A model generated the notes under the pieces. The model saw nothing but the letters and a program-made list of their open reading frames with translations, had not been told where the DNA came from and did no database searches. From Albimonas pacifica (lineage in GTDB: Bacteria > Pseudomonadota > Alphaproteobacteria > Rhodobacterales > Rhodobacteraceae): DNA of 64,000 nucleotides. The position numbers and the translations under genes are program-made. The stretch is from NCBI RefSeq assembly GCF_900113695.1, contig NZ_FOQH01000008.1:62001-126000 (forward strand), read 5' to 3'. Below, piece by piece: positions 8,320 through 17,031 of the stretch (positions are counted from its first letter, which is position 1; each line of letters opens with the position of its first letter).

Positions 8320-9013
8320 GGTCCGCGATCTGCGCGCCGGCTACGGCGGCACCGAGGTGCTGCGCGGCCTTTCGCTTTCGGTCGGGCAGGGAGAGGTCGT
8401 CGCCGTCCTTGGCTCCAACGGCGTGGGCAAGACCACGCTGAACATGACCCTCTCGGGCCTCGTCGAACCCTGGTCGGGGGAGATCCTGTTCGAGGGCCGG
8501 CCGATCCACGGGCGCAAGCCCTCCGAGGTGGTCTCCGCCGGCCTCGTCCACGTCCCCGAGGGCCGCAAGATCTTCCCGAACCTCACGGTGCTGGAGAACC
8601 TGGTGCTGGGCGGCTACCGCCGCTCCAAGACCGGGCGCAACACCAACATCGAGCGGGTGTTCCGCACCTTCCCCCGCCTGAAGGAGCGCATGAAGCAGGC
8701 CGCCGGCACCCTCTCGGGCGGGGAGCAGCAGATGCTGGCCATCGGCCGCGGCCTGATGAGCGAGCCCAAGCTGCTGATCCTGGACGAGCCTTCCCTGGGC
8801 CTATCGCCCCTGCTGGTCGAGGAGATGTTCGGCCTGATCGAGCAGCTCGCCAAGGACGGCCTGCCGATCATGCTGGTCGAGCAGAACGTGGTGCAGTCGC
8901 TCGACGTCGCCTCGCGCGCCTACATCCTGGAGAACGGCCACGTGGTCCTCTCCGGCGCGGCCGAGACGCTGCGCGACGATCCGGAACTGAAGCGGGCCTA
9001 CCTGGGCCTGTGA
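8312..9013 (+). CDS. HAAT ABC transporter ATP-binding protein, LivF family
   Basis: This is a 233-residue ATPase with Walker A GSNGVGKTT (34-42), a canonical signature LSGGEQQ, Walker B LLILDEPSLGLSP and the switch His replaced by the LivF-typical MLVEQNV. It overlaps livG by eight bases, pairs with it as the second nucleotide-binding subunit and closes the transport part of the operon. Confidence 0.92.
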   Translation: MLEVRDLRAGYGGTEVLRGLSLSVGQGEVVAVLGSNGVGKTTLNMTLSGLVEPWSGEILFEGRPIHGRKPSEVVSAGLVHVPEGRKIFPNLTVLENLVLGGYRRSKTGRNTNIERVFRTFPRLKERMKQAAGTLSGGEQQMLAIGRGLMSEPKLLILDEPSLGLSPLLVEEMFGLIEQLAKDGLPIMLVEQNVVQSLDVASRAYILENGHVVLSGAAETLRDDPELKRAYLGL

Positions 9014-9135
9014 AGCGCCAAGTCTAATGGGCAGGGCGGGGCGATGACCCCGCCCGCCTGCGGGGCCTCGCGGGGCCCACGCGAAACACGTCGCCGCGGG
9101 GCGTCCGCGATGCGGCGAGCAAGAGGAACCAACGC

Positions 9136-10050
9136 ATGAGCCTCAGGGACCGTCTCCTCCAGCCGGGCGCCGTCGTCGCGCCGGGGGTCTACGACGCGCT
9201 CTCCGCCTCGATCGCCGAGGCCGCCGGGTTCGAGGCGATCTACCTCTCCGGCGCCGGCATCGCCTATACGCGGCTGGGTCGGGCGGACATCGGGCTGGTC
9301 TCGATGAACGAGGTGGCCGAGGTGATCGGGCTGGTGCGCGACCGCGTCGCCATCCCGATGATCGTGGACGGCGACACCGGCTACGGCAACGCCATGAACG
9401 TCGAGCGCACCGTGCGCCTGTTCGAGCGCGCCGGCGCCACCGCCATCCAGCTCGAGGACCAGACCACGCCGAAGCGCTGCGGCCACCTGCGCGACAAGTC
9501 GGTGACCTCGCCCGGCGAGATGATCTCCAAGATCAAGGCCGCGGTGGACAGCCGCGTGTCTTCGCAGACCCTGATCGTCGCGCGCACCGACGCCCGCGCG
9601 GTCGAGGGGCTCGACGCCGCCATCGACCGCGCCTCCCGCTACGCGGAGGCGGGCGCCGACGTCCTGTTCGTCGAGGCCCCCCGCTCGCGCGGGGAGCTGG
9701 AGGCCATCGTCGCCGAGCTGGGCGGCCGGGCTCCGCTGCTGGCGAACATGGTCGAGGGCGGCCAGACCCCGATCTCGTCCGCGCAGGAGCTGGGCGAGAT
9801 CGGCTTCTCCATCGCCATCTTCCCCGGCGGCGTGGTCCGCGCCGTGGGCAAGACGATGATCGACTACTACGGCTCGCTCGCCGCCCATGGCTCGAACCAG
9901 CCGTTCCGCGAGCGGATGTTCGATTTCGATGCGCTGAACGCCGTCATCGGCACCCCCGACATGCTGGCCCGCGGCGAGGCCTACGAGGCCATGGCCGCCG
10001 AGGCCGACGCCGCCCCCGCCGCCCCGAAATCCGAGGAGACCGACGCGTGA
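9136..10050 (+). CDS. Isocitrate lyase/PEP mutase superfamily lyase or decarboxylase
   Basis: The 304-residue (alpha/beta)8 enzyme has the family metal site VDGDTGYGN and the active loop KRCGHL, followed by SRVSSQTLIVARTDARAVEGLDAAI. Members cleave 2-methylisocitrate, 2,3-dimethylmalate or related hydroxyacids to pyruvate or glyoxylate plus a dicarboxylate, or decarboxylate oxaloacetate. The KxCGH motif points to a C-C lyase rather than a PEP mutase. It lies 122 bases after livF, and its stop overlaps the GTG of hyuB. In context it probably makes the central metabolites from the imported compound. Confidence 0.85.
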   Translation: MSLRDRLLQPGAVVAPGVYDALSASIAEAAGFEAIYLSGAGIAYTRLGRADIGLVSMNEVAEVIGLVRDRVAIPMIVDGDTGYGNAMNVERTVRLFERAGATAIQLEDQTTPKRCGHLRDKSVTSPGEMISKIKAAVDSRVSSQTLIVARTDARAVEGLDAAIDRASRYAEAGADVLFVEAPRSRGELEAIVAELGGRAPLLANMVEGGQTPISSAQELGEIGFSIAIFPGGVVRAVGKTMIDYYGSLAAHGSNQPFRERMFDFDALNAVIGTPDMLARGEAYEAMAAEADAAPAAPKSEETDA

Positions 10051-11795
10051 CCGACGCCAAAGCCGCGACCCTCGACCCGGTCACGCTCGCCGTCCTGAAG
10101 GGGCGGCTGGAGCAGATCGTGGACGAGATGGACGCCACCCTCTACCGCTCCGCCTTCAACCCCACCATCGCCGAGGCCAAGGACGCCTGCCACGGCATCT
10201 ACGACCCGGTCACCGGCGACACGCTGGTGCAGGGCGCCAACGGCCTGCCGATCTTCGTCGGCGCCATGGCGTTTGCGGTCCGCGCGGTGATCGCGAAGGT
10301 GGAGAAGGAAGGGAACCTCGCCGAGGGCGACGTCTTCATCTTCAACGACCCCTACGACGGCGGCACCCACCTCAACGATTTCCGGCTGGTCCGCCCGATC
10401 TTCCGCGAGGGGAAACTGTTCGCCTGGATGGCGTCCGTCGGCCACTGGCTCGACATCGGCGGCAACGTGCCGGGGGGCTACAACCCCAAGGCGGTGGAAT
10501 CCTTCCAGGAGGGCGTCCGCTTCCCCCCTGTGAAACTCTACCGCAAGGGCGAGGTGCAGACCGACATCATCGCGATGCTGGAGGCGAACTCCCGCCTGCC
10601 GATGTCGAACTGGGGGGACCTGAACGCCCAGCTCAACGCGCTGGACCTTGGGGAGAAGCGCCTGCTGGCGCTGCTGGACGAATACGGCGACGCCACCATC
10701 GCCACGGCCTTCGACGCGTTCTCCGACCGGGCCGAGGCGCTGATGCGCGCCTCGATCGCCAAGATCCCCGACGGGGTCTATTCGTTCGAGGACGTGCTGG
10801 ACAACGACGGCATCACCGACGTGGCCCTGACCGTGGCGCTGGACGCCACGATCTCCGGCGAGACGATGCGGCTGGATTTCTCGCGGTCCTCGCCGGCCTG
10901 CCAGGGGCCGATCAACATCTCGCGCTCGACCGCCGTGGCGGCCTGCTACGTGGCGCTGAAGCACGTTTTTCCGGACGTGCCTGCCAACGCCGGCTGCCTG
11001 CGGCCGATCAGCTTCGACATCGTCGACGGCTCGATCCTCGGCGCCAATGCGCCGAAGCCCGTGGCCGGCTACACCGAGACCATCCTGCGCCTGATCGGCG
11101 TGGTCTTCGGGGCGCTGGCGCAGGCCGATCCTGACCGCGCGCTGGGCGGGCCGTTCGGGACGATCAACGCGCTCTCCATCGCCGGCCACCGGCCGGACGG
11201 GTCGCGCTGGGTGATGTTCTCGTTCTTCGGAGGGGGCCTGGGCGGCTCCCCCGCCTCGGACGGTCTGAACCACGCCAACAACCCGATCTCCACCGCCACC
11301 ATCCCGCCGGTGGAGATCCTGGAGGCCGCTTACCCGGTCTGCTTCACCCAGTGGGCGCTGCGCGACGGCTCGGCGGGGCCAGGCGAGCACCGGGGCGGCG
11401 TCGGCGCGGTCTACGAGGTCGAGCTGCTGACCGACGCCGACGTCTCGCTGCTGGGCGAGCGCGGCAAGGCCCCGCCCTTCGGCGTCGCCGGGGGCAAGCC
11501 GGCGGCGGTCAACGCCTTCTTCTGGCAGACGGACGATGGGGAAAAGTCCCCGCCCATGGTCTCCAAGATCACCGACCTGCGCCTGCCCGCCGGTCGTCGC
11601 GTGCGTCTGGAGACCCCCGGCGGCGGCGGCTGGGGAGAGCCCTTCGCCCGCGACCCCAGGGCGGTCGCCCGCGACGTGGCGCTCGGCTTCGTCACCGCTG
11701 AGCAGGCCCGCGCCGACTACGGCGTCGCCCTGACCGAGACCGGCGAGGTCGACGCCTCCGCCACCCGAGACCTGCGCGCCGGAGCGGCGGCGTGA
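10047..11795 (+). CDS. Hydantoinase B/oxoprolinase family protein (HyuB)
   Basis: This is a 582-residue HyuB-type subunit. It starts DPVTLAVLKGRLEQIVDEMDATLYRSAFNPTI and has FNDPYDGGTHLND at 99-111, a strongly conserved family motif. With HyuA it forms an ATP-dependent enzyme opening cyclic amides (N-methylhydantoin, 5-oxoproline) or carboxylating ketones in the acetone/acetophenone carboxylase branch. No third carboxylase-type small subunit is present, which favours a hydantoinase- or oxoprolinase-type reaction. The GTG start overlaps the lyase stop and the end overlaps hyuA, so all three are coupled. Confidence 0.88.
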   Translation: MTDAKAATLDPVTLAVLKGRLEQIVDEMDATLYRSAFNPTIAEAKDACHGIYDPVTGDTLVQGANGLPIFVGAMAFAVRAVIAKVEKEGNLAEGDVFIFNDPYDGGTHLNDFRLVRPIFREGKLFAWMASVGHWLDIGGNVPGGYNPKAVESFQEGVRFPPVKLYRKGEVQTDIIAMLEANSRLPMSNWGDLNAQLNALDLGEKRLLALLDEYGDATIATAFDAFSDRAEALMRASIAKIPDGVYSFEDVLDNDGITDVALTVALDATISGETMRLDFSRSSPACQGPINISRSTAVAACYVALKHVFPDVPANAGCLRPISFDIVDGSILGANAPKPVAGYTETILRLIGVVFGALAQADPDRALGGPFGTINALSIAGHRPDGSRWVMFSFFGGGLGGSPASDGLNHANNPISTATIPPVEILEAAYPVCFTQWALRDGSAGPGEHRGGVGAVYEVELLTDADVSLLGERGKAPPFGVAGGKPAAVNAFFWQTDDGEKSPPMVSKITDLRLPAGRRVRLETPGGGGWGEPFARDPRAVARDVALGFVTAEQARADYGVALTETGEVDASATRDLRAGAAA

Positions 11796-13885
11796 ACGAG
11801 GTGCTTCCCGTGACCGAGACCCCCTCCACCCCCCGCGTCGGCACGATCGTCGGCGTCGACGTCGGCGGCACCTTCACCGACCTCTTCTACTTCGACGAGG
11901 CGAAACGCGAGTTCCGCACCGGCAAGGTCCCCTCGAACCGCGGCGACGAGGCCGTCGGCTTCCTCGAAGGCCTGAAGGGCTTCGGGGCGCTCGCCGACCT
12001 CGACAGCATCGTCCACGGCACCACCGTGGGCACCAACGCGCTCTTGGAGCGCAAGGGCGCGAAGGTGGGCCTGATCACGACCGCTGGGTTCCGCGACGTG
12101 CTGGAGATGCGCCGTCGCGACCGCCGCGCCACCTGGGGCCTGACCGGCGACTTCATTCCCGTGGTCGAGCGCGACTTCCGCATGGAAGTCGGCGAGCGGG
12201 TGCTGGCCTCGGGCGAGATCCGCGAGGCGGTGGACGCGGAAGACGTGAAGGCCTGCGCGAAAGCCCTGCTCGACAAGGGCGCCGAGGCGCTGGCGATCGT
12301 CTTCATGAACGCCTACGCCAACCCCGCCAACGAGATCGCCGCCATCGAGGCCGCCCGCTCGGTCTGGCCCAACGAGCATGTCGAGCGATCCTCCGCCATC
12401 CTCCCCGAGATCCGGGAGTTCGAGCGGACCTCGACGACCGCGCTGAACGCCTACCTCCAGCCCGGCGTGGGGTCCTACCTCGCCAAGCTGGAAGGCGCGC
12501 TGGAGTCCGAGGATTTCGCCGGCAAGTTCCACATCGTGCAGTCGAACGGCGGCGTGATGTCGACCGAGACCGCGCGGCGCCTGCCGGCCCGCACCGCCCT
12601 CTCCGGCCCCGCGGCCGGGGTGATCGCGGCGGCGGCCATCGCCGAGGCGGCGGGTTTTCCGGATGTGATCACGGGCGACCTTGGCGGCACCTCCTTCGAC
12701 GTCTCGCTGATCACCGGCGGCAAGACGGCGCTGGCGGCGCAGACCACCATCGACTTCGGCCTCGTGATCCGCACCCCGATGATCGAGATCACCACCATCG
12801 GCGCCGGCGGCGGCTCCATCGCCCATGTGGACGCGGGGGGGCTGCTGCAGGTGGGGCCCGAGTCCGCCGGCTCCCGCCCCGGCCCGGTCTGCTACGGGCA
12901 GGGCGGCGACCGCCCGACCCTGACCGACGCCAACGTGGTGCTCGGCCGGATCAACGCCGACCGGCCCATCGGCGGCAAGCTGGCGCGCCTCGACGTGGAG
13001 GCCGCCAAGGCCGCCATTCAGGAGCATGTCGCCGGCCCGCTCGGGCTGGGCGTCATGGAGGCCGCGGAAGCCATCGTCCGCGTGGCCGATGGAAAAATGG
13101 CCGGCGCGATCCGGCTGATGTCCATCGAGCGAGGGCATGATCCGGCGCGCTTCGCGGCCGTCCCCTTCGGCGGCGGCGGCGCGCTTCATGCCGGCGCCCT
13201 GATCAAGGACGTGGGGCTGAAGGCGGCGCTGGTGCCGCGCTACCCGGGCGTGACCTCGGCGCTCGGCTGCGTGATCGCGGACATCCGGCATGACCAGGTG
13301 CAGACGGTGAACCTCGGGCTGCAGGGGATCGACGCCCCGGCGCTGGCCGCCCGCATGGCCGAGGAGGCCGCTTCCGCCCGCGCCGTGGTCGAGGCCGCCC
13401 GTCTCTCGGTCGAGCGGATCGACACGGTGTTCGAGCTCGACATGCACTACGTCGGCCAGACCCACACGCTGGCGGTGCGCCTGCCGGCCTCGCTGGGCCA
13501 GACCGCCGAGGGGCTGACCGAAGACATGATCGCGAAGGCGTTCGAAGAGGCCTACCAGGCCAGCTTCTCGCGCCTGCTGCCCGGCGTTCCGATGCGCATC
13601 GTCAACCTGCGCACCTCGGCCATCGGCGTGCGGCCGGGCTTCGACCTCGCCGCGCTTGCGCCCTCTGGCGAGATGACGGTGGAGGAGGCGAAGACCGGCT
13701 CGCGCCCCGTCTGGTTCGCGGGCGCCTGGCACGAGGCGGCGATCTACGCGCGCCTCGACCTGCCGGTGGAGGCTGTGGTGCCGGGGCCGGCGATCCTCGA
13801 GCAGCCGGATGCGACGGTGGTGGTCGACCCCGACCTCGCCGCCCGCATCGACGCCTTCGGCAACGTCATCGTGGAGCGCAAGTGA
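11792..13885 (+). CDS. Hydantoinase A/oxoprolinase family protein (HyuA)
   Basis: The 697-residue actin/hexokinase-fold subunit has the phosphate-1 motif GVDVGGTFTDLF (21-32), then HGTTVGTNALLER and VGLITTAGFRDVLEMRRRDR. The second ATP loop is LGGTSFDVSLI, and ERGHDPARFAAVPFGGGGALH lies in the C-terminal half. It supplies ATP-dependent activation of the substrate for HyuB. The start is the GTG at 11792 in a 4-base overlap with hyuB. Length is normal. The cyclic substrate is not known. Confidence 0.9.
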   Translation: MNEVLPVTETPSTPRVGTIVGVDVGGTFTDLFYFDEAKREFRTGKVPSNRGDEAVGFLEGLKGFGALADLDSIVHGTTVGTNALLERKGAKVGLITTAGFRDVLEMRRRDRRATWGLTGDFIPVVERDFRMEVGERVLASGEIREAVDAEDVKACAKALLDKGAEALAIVFMNAYANPANEIAAIEAARSVWPNEHVERSSAILPEIREFERTSTTALNAYLQPGVGSYLAKLEGALESEDFAGKFHIVQSNGGVMSTETARRLPARTALSGPAAGVIAAAAIAEAAGFPDVITGDLGGTSFDVSLITGGKTALAAQTTIDFGLVIRTPMIEITTIGAGGGSIAHVDAGGLLQVGPESAGSRPGPVCYGQGGDRPTLTDANVVLGRINADRPIGGKLARLDVEAAKAAIQEHVAGPLGLGVMEAAEAIVRVADGKMAGAIRLMSIERGHDPARFAAVPFGGGGALHAGALIKDVGLKAALVPRYPGVTSALGCVIADIRHDQVQTVNLGLQGIDAPALAARMAEEAASARAVVEAARLSVERIDTVFELDMHYVGQTHTLAVRLPASLGQTAEGLTEDMIAKAFEEAYQASFSRLLPGVPMRIVNLRTSAIGVRPGFDLAALAPSGEMTVEEAKTGSRPVWFAGAWHEAAIYARLDLPVEAVVPGPAILEQPDATVVVDPDLAARIDAFGNVIVERK

Positions 13886-14481
13886 TGGATCTGTCCAAGA
13901 CCGCCCTGCTGACCGTCGACCTGCAGAACGATTTTCTCCATCCCGAGGGCGCCTACGGCCGCGCCGGCCAGACCGCGCCGGAGATCGCGGCGCTGCCCGC
14001 CCGGCTGAAGCCGCTGGTGGATCTGCTGAAGGCGAAGGGCGGCTGGTTCGTCTCGACCCAGTTCACCCTGGTCCCGGTGCGGGGCGAGCCGATGATCGCC
14101 CCTCATCTCAAGAAGATCCGCCCGTTCCTCAAGGCCGGCGACTTCGCTCCCGGCTCCTGGGGCAACCAGCTGGTCGACGAGCTGGGCCCGGCGGATGTGA
14201 CGGTGGAAAAAATCGCCTATTCCGCCTTTTACCAGACCCGGATGGAGTGGACGCTCCGCAAGCTCGGGATCGAGCATCTGCTGGTCGCCGGCATCGTCAC
14301 CAACGGCGGCGTCGCGACCACCTTCCGGGCCGCCCATGTGCGCGAGTTCGACGCGATCCTGCTGGAGGACGGCTGCGCCGCCTTCTCGCAGGCGACCCAT
14401 GACGAGGCGGTGCAGGCCCTGCGCCCCGTCGGCCGGGTCGCCTCGATCGCCGAGATGACCGTCGAGATCGAGGCCCTGTGA
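13885..14481 (+). CDS. Isochorismatase-fold hydrolase lacking the catalytic cysteine
   Basis: The 198-residue Rossmann-like protein has the isochorismatase fold: TVDLQNDFL with acid D12, and lysine K109 in EKIAYSAF. The nucleophile loop reads AGIVTNGGVATT, with Gly142 where amidases of the family have Cys (TNxCVxxT). That loop resembles true isochorismatases, which also lack this Cys. A thiol-based amidase mechanism is therefore unlikely as written. The ATG at 13885 overlaps the hyuA stop by one base (a GTG one codon earlier is possible). It is coupled to the next flavoprotein gene. Confidence 0.85.
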   Translation: MDLSKTALLTVDLQNDFLHPEGAYGRAGQTAPEIAALPARLKPLVDLLKAKGGWFVSTQFTLVPVRGEPMIAPHLKKIRPFLKAGDFAPGSWGNQLVDELGPADVTVEKIAYSAFYQTRMEWTLRKLGIEHLLVAGIVTNGGVATTFRAAHVREFDAILLEDGCAAFSQATHDEAVQALRPVGRVASIAEMTVEIEAL

Positions 14482-15872
14482 TGCCCGACATCCTCCCCGC
14501 GCCCGCGTCTTTCGAGACGGACGTCCCGGCCCTGATCGTGGGGGCCGGCGCCGCCGGCCTGACCGCGGCGCTGGCGCTGCGCGCGGAGGGGATCGAGGTG
14601 CTGGCGCTGGAACGAGACGCGGTGCCGCGCGGCTCGACCGCTCTCTCGGCCGGGCTGATCCCCGCGCCGGGAACGCGCTGGCAATCGGCGGCGGGGGTGT
14701 CCGACACGCCGGACGCCTTCGTCGCCGATATCCTCAAGAAGGCCCATGACGAGCCGGACCCCGCCCTCGCCGCCCTGATGGCGCGCGAAGTCGGCCCGGC
14801 GCTGGAATGGCTCGCCGACGCCCACGGTCTGGATTTTTCGCTGGTCGACAACTTTCGGTATCCCGGCCACTCGGCCCTCAGGATGCACGGCCTGCCGTCC
14901 CGCTCCGGCGAGGAGCTGGTCGACCGCCTCTCCCGCGCCGCCGAGGCCGCGGGCGTGGACATCCTGACCGAGGCGCAGGTCACGACCCTCTACGTGGACG
15001 GCGACGCGATCCGCGGCGTCCGCTTCACCCGCCCCGACGGGAGCACGGAGCAGGTCGGTTGCCGCGCCCTGATCCTCGCCTGCAACGGCTACGGCGGGAA
15101 CAAGGCGCTGGTGGCCGAGCACATCCCGAGCCTGCGCGACGCCCTCTACTTCGGCCATCCCGGCAACCAGGGCGAGGCGATCCTGTGGGGCGAGGCGCTC
15201 GGCGCCGCCACCCGCCACCTGGGCGGCCACCAGGGCCACGGCTCGGTGGCGCATCCGGCGGGCATCCTGATCACCTGGGCGACGGTGATGGAGGGCGGCT
15301 TCCAGGCGAACCTCGCGGGCGAGCGGTTCTCGAACGAGGCCACGGGCTACTCCGAACAGGCCGCCCGGGTGCTGACGCAGCCCGAGGGGACGGCCTGGAC
15401 GATCTTCGACGCCCGCATCGCCGGCATCGCCGCCCAGTTCGAGGATTTCCGCCGCGCCCAGTCGCTCGGCGCCATCGTCGAGGCGGACGACCTCGCGACT
15501 CTGGCCGCCCGCATCAAGGTCCCGGCCGGGGCATTGGAGAACACCCTCGCCCAGGTCGAGGCCGCCAAGCGGGGCGAGATCGCAGACCCGTTCGGCCGGC
15601 CGCTGGCGGGCGTCGCCCCCCTCGAGGCCCCCTACCGCGCCGTGCGGGTGACCGGCGCGCTCTTCCACACCCAGGGCGGCCTGGTGGTGGACGGCGAGGC
15701 GCGGGTGCTGCGCCCGGACGGCGCGGCCATTCCCGGCCTCTATGCGGCGGGCGGCGCGGCCTGCGGCGTCTCGGGCGCGGGGGCGGAGGGCTATCTCTCC
15801 GGCAACGGGCTGCTCTCGGCGATCTCGCTGGGCCGGGTTGCGGGCAGGGCGGCGGCGACGGCGCTGGCCTGA
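14481..15872 (+). CDS. FAD-dependent fumarate-reductase-like oxidoreductase
   Basis: The 463-residue protein is of the FAD_binding_2 family (fumarate reductase / tricarballylate dehydrogenase / ketosteroid dehydrogenase group). The N-terminal dinucleotide fold is LIVGAGAAGLTAALALRAEG. The C-terminal FAD segment IPGLYAAGGAACGVSG...GYLSGNGLLSAISLGRVAG is typical. There is no haem or twin-arginine domain, so it is a soluble dehydrogenase or reductase of C-C bonds. It overlaps the hydrolase stop by one base and is the last gene of the long plus-strand operon, meeting tcuB tail to tail. Confidence 0.88.
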   Translation: MPDILPAPASFETDVPALIVGAGAAGLTAALALRAEGIEVLALERDAVPRGSTALSAGLIPAPGTRWQSAAGVSDTPDAFVADILKKAHDEPDPALAALMAREVGPALEWLADAHGLDFSLVDNFRYPGHSALRMHGLPSRSGEELVDRLSRAAEAAGVDILTEAQVTTLYVDGDAIRGVRFTRPDGSTEQVGCRALILACNGYGGNKALVAEHIPSLRDALYFGHPGNQGEAILWGEALGAATRHLGGHQGHGSVAHPAGILITWATVMEGGFQANLAGERFSNEATGYSEQAARVLTQPEGTAWTIFDARIAGIAAQFEDFRRAQSLGAIVEADDLATLAARIKVPAGALENTLAQVEAAKRGEIADPFGRPLAGVAPLEAPYRAVRVTGALFHTQGGLVVDGEARVLRPDGAAIPGLYAAGGAACGVSGAGAEGYLSGNGLLSAISLGRVAGRAAATALA

Positions 15873-15915
15873 GCACGCGCCGTCGGCCCCGGGGGCGCGC
15901 CCCGAGGCGCCTCGC

Positions 15916-17031
15916 TCACCCCCGCGAGGGATCCTCGCGCCGCCAGCGGGCGAGCGCGAGGTAGCGGTAGAGCCCGTGCACGAACTTGCCGTAGGGCATC
16001 GACAGGAACAGCGCCAGCACCGCGCCCAGGTGCAGCGCCAGCAGCGGGCCCAGCAGCGGGGTCGAGCGCAGCGACACCAGCGCCAGCCCGCTCGCCCCGG
16101 TCAGCAGCAGGATGGCGAGGAAGCCGACCTCCATGCCCCGGAAGCGCGGGTCGAGCAGGTCGGGGAACCGGCGCGCCTTGGCCCTCAGCAGGCCGATCGG
16201 GCCGATCACCAGGCCGATCCCGCCCAGCACCCCGAGGATCTTCGGCAGGTCCCACAGCGGATAGGGCGCCGGCCGGTCGAAGACATAGTGATAGACCGTC
16301 GCCACCGAGGTCGAGGCCAGGCACAGCAGGAAGCCGTAGAAGGTGAAATGGTGCCACAGCCGGCGGGTGTCGTCGGGCTCCTCGCCCTCGTTCATGCAGC
16401 CCACGCCGCCGCCGTCGAGATAGCGCAGCGTCGCCGCATCGTGGCCCGCCCGCCCCAGGGCCAGCCCGTCGACCGAGGCGCCGGTGGCCTTCCAGAACGA
16501 CCGCGCCCCCATGAACACTGCGAAGAGCATCCAGGCGAAGGCCGTGCCGAACAGCGCCGTCATCGCCGAATGGGGCATCAGCGCGTAGAAGAGATCGGGC
16601 GAGCGATGGGCGCTCCACAGCGCCCCCGGATCGCCTGCGACGACGAAGCCCGCGAGGAACAGCGCGGCGGCCAGCGCCACCCCGACCGCGAGCGCCGCCC
16701 CGTGGCGGCGGAACAGCGGGCGCAGGGCGGCGGGCCAGGCGTGAGCCTCGTAGCTGTCGTTGCGCACCTTCGCCAGCACCGCCGGCACGTTCACGTCGAA
16801 TTCGTGCGGCGGCGAGAACTGGCAGTCGTGGTAGCAGGCCCCGCAGGAATGGCACAGGTTCGCGAGATACTGCAGGTCGCCGTCCGTGAAGGCCCGGCGC
16901 AGCTCCATGGCGGGGAAGACGGCGCACAGCCCCTCGCAATAGCGGCAGGAGTTGCAGACCGTCATCAGCCGCTCGGCCTCGGCGAGGTTGGGCTCGCGCA
17001 ATCCGGCGTCGGGGGAGGGAAGATCAAACAT
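15916..17031 (-). CDS. tcuB: Tricarballylate utilisation protein TcuB (Fe-S membrane electron-transfer protein)
   Basis: The 371-residue protein has two 4Fe-4S motifs at the N-terminus (C26, C29, C32, C36 and C60, C63, C66, C70). A membrane domain of about six hydrophobic segments fills residues 110-350, with several His suited to haem ligation. This is the TcuB/CitB architecture. TcuB reoxidises the FADH2 of TcuA and passes electrons to the quinone pool. It overlaps tcuA by eight bases downstream of it. No TcuC transporter gene is adjacent; the nearby ABC importer may fill that role. Confidence 0.9.
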   Translation of the reverse strand: MFDLPSPDAGLREPNLAEAERLMTVCNSCRYCEGLCAVFPAMELRRAFTDGDLQYLANLCHSCGACYHDCQFSPPHEFDVNVPAVLAKVRNDSYEAHAWPAALRPLFRRHGAALAVGVALAAALFLAGFVVAGDPGALWSAHRSPDLFYALMPHSAMTALFGTAFAWMLFAVFMGARSFWKATGASVDGLALGRAGHDAATLRYLDGGGVGCMNEGEEPDDTRRLWHHFTFYGFLLCLASTSVATVYHYVFDRPAPYPLWDLPKILGVLGGIGLVIGPIGLLRAKARRFPDLLDPRFRGMEVGFLAILLLTGASGLALVSLRSTPLLGPLLALHLGAVLALFLSMPYGKFVHGLYRYLALARWRREDPSRG

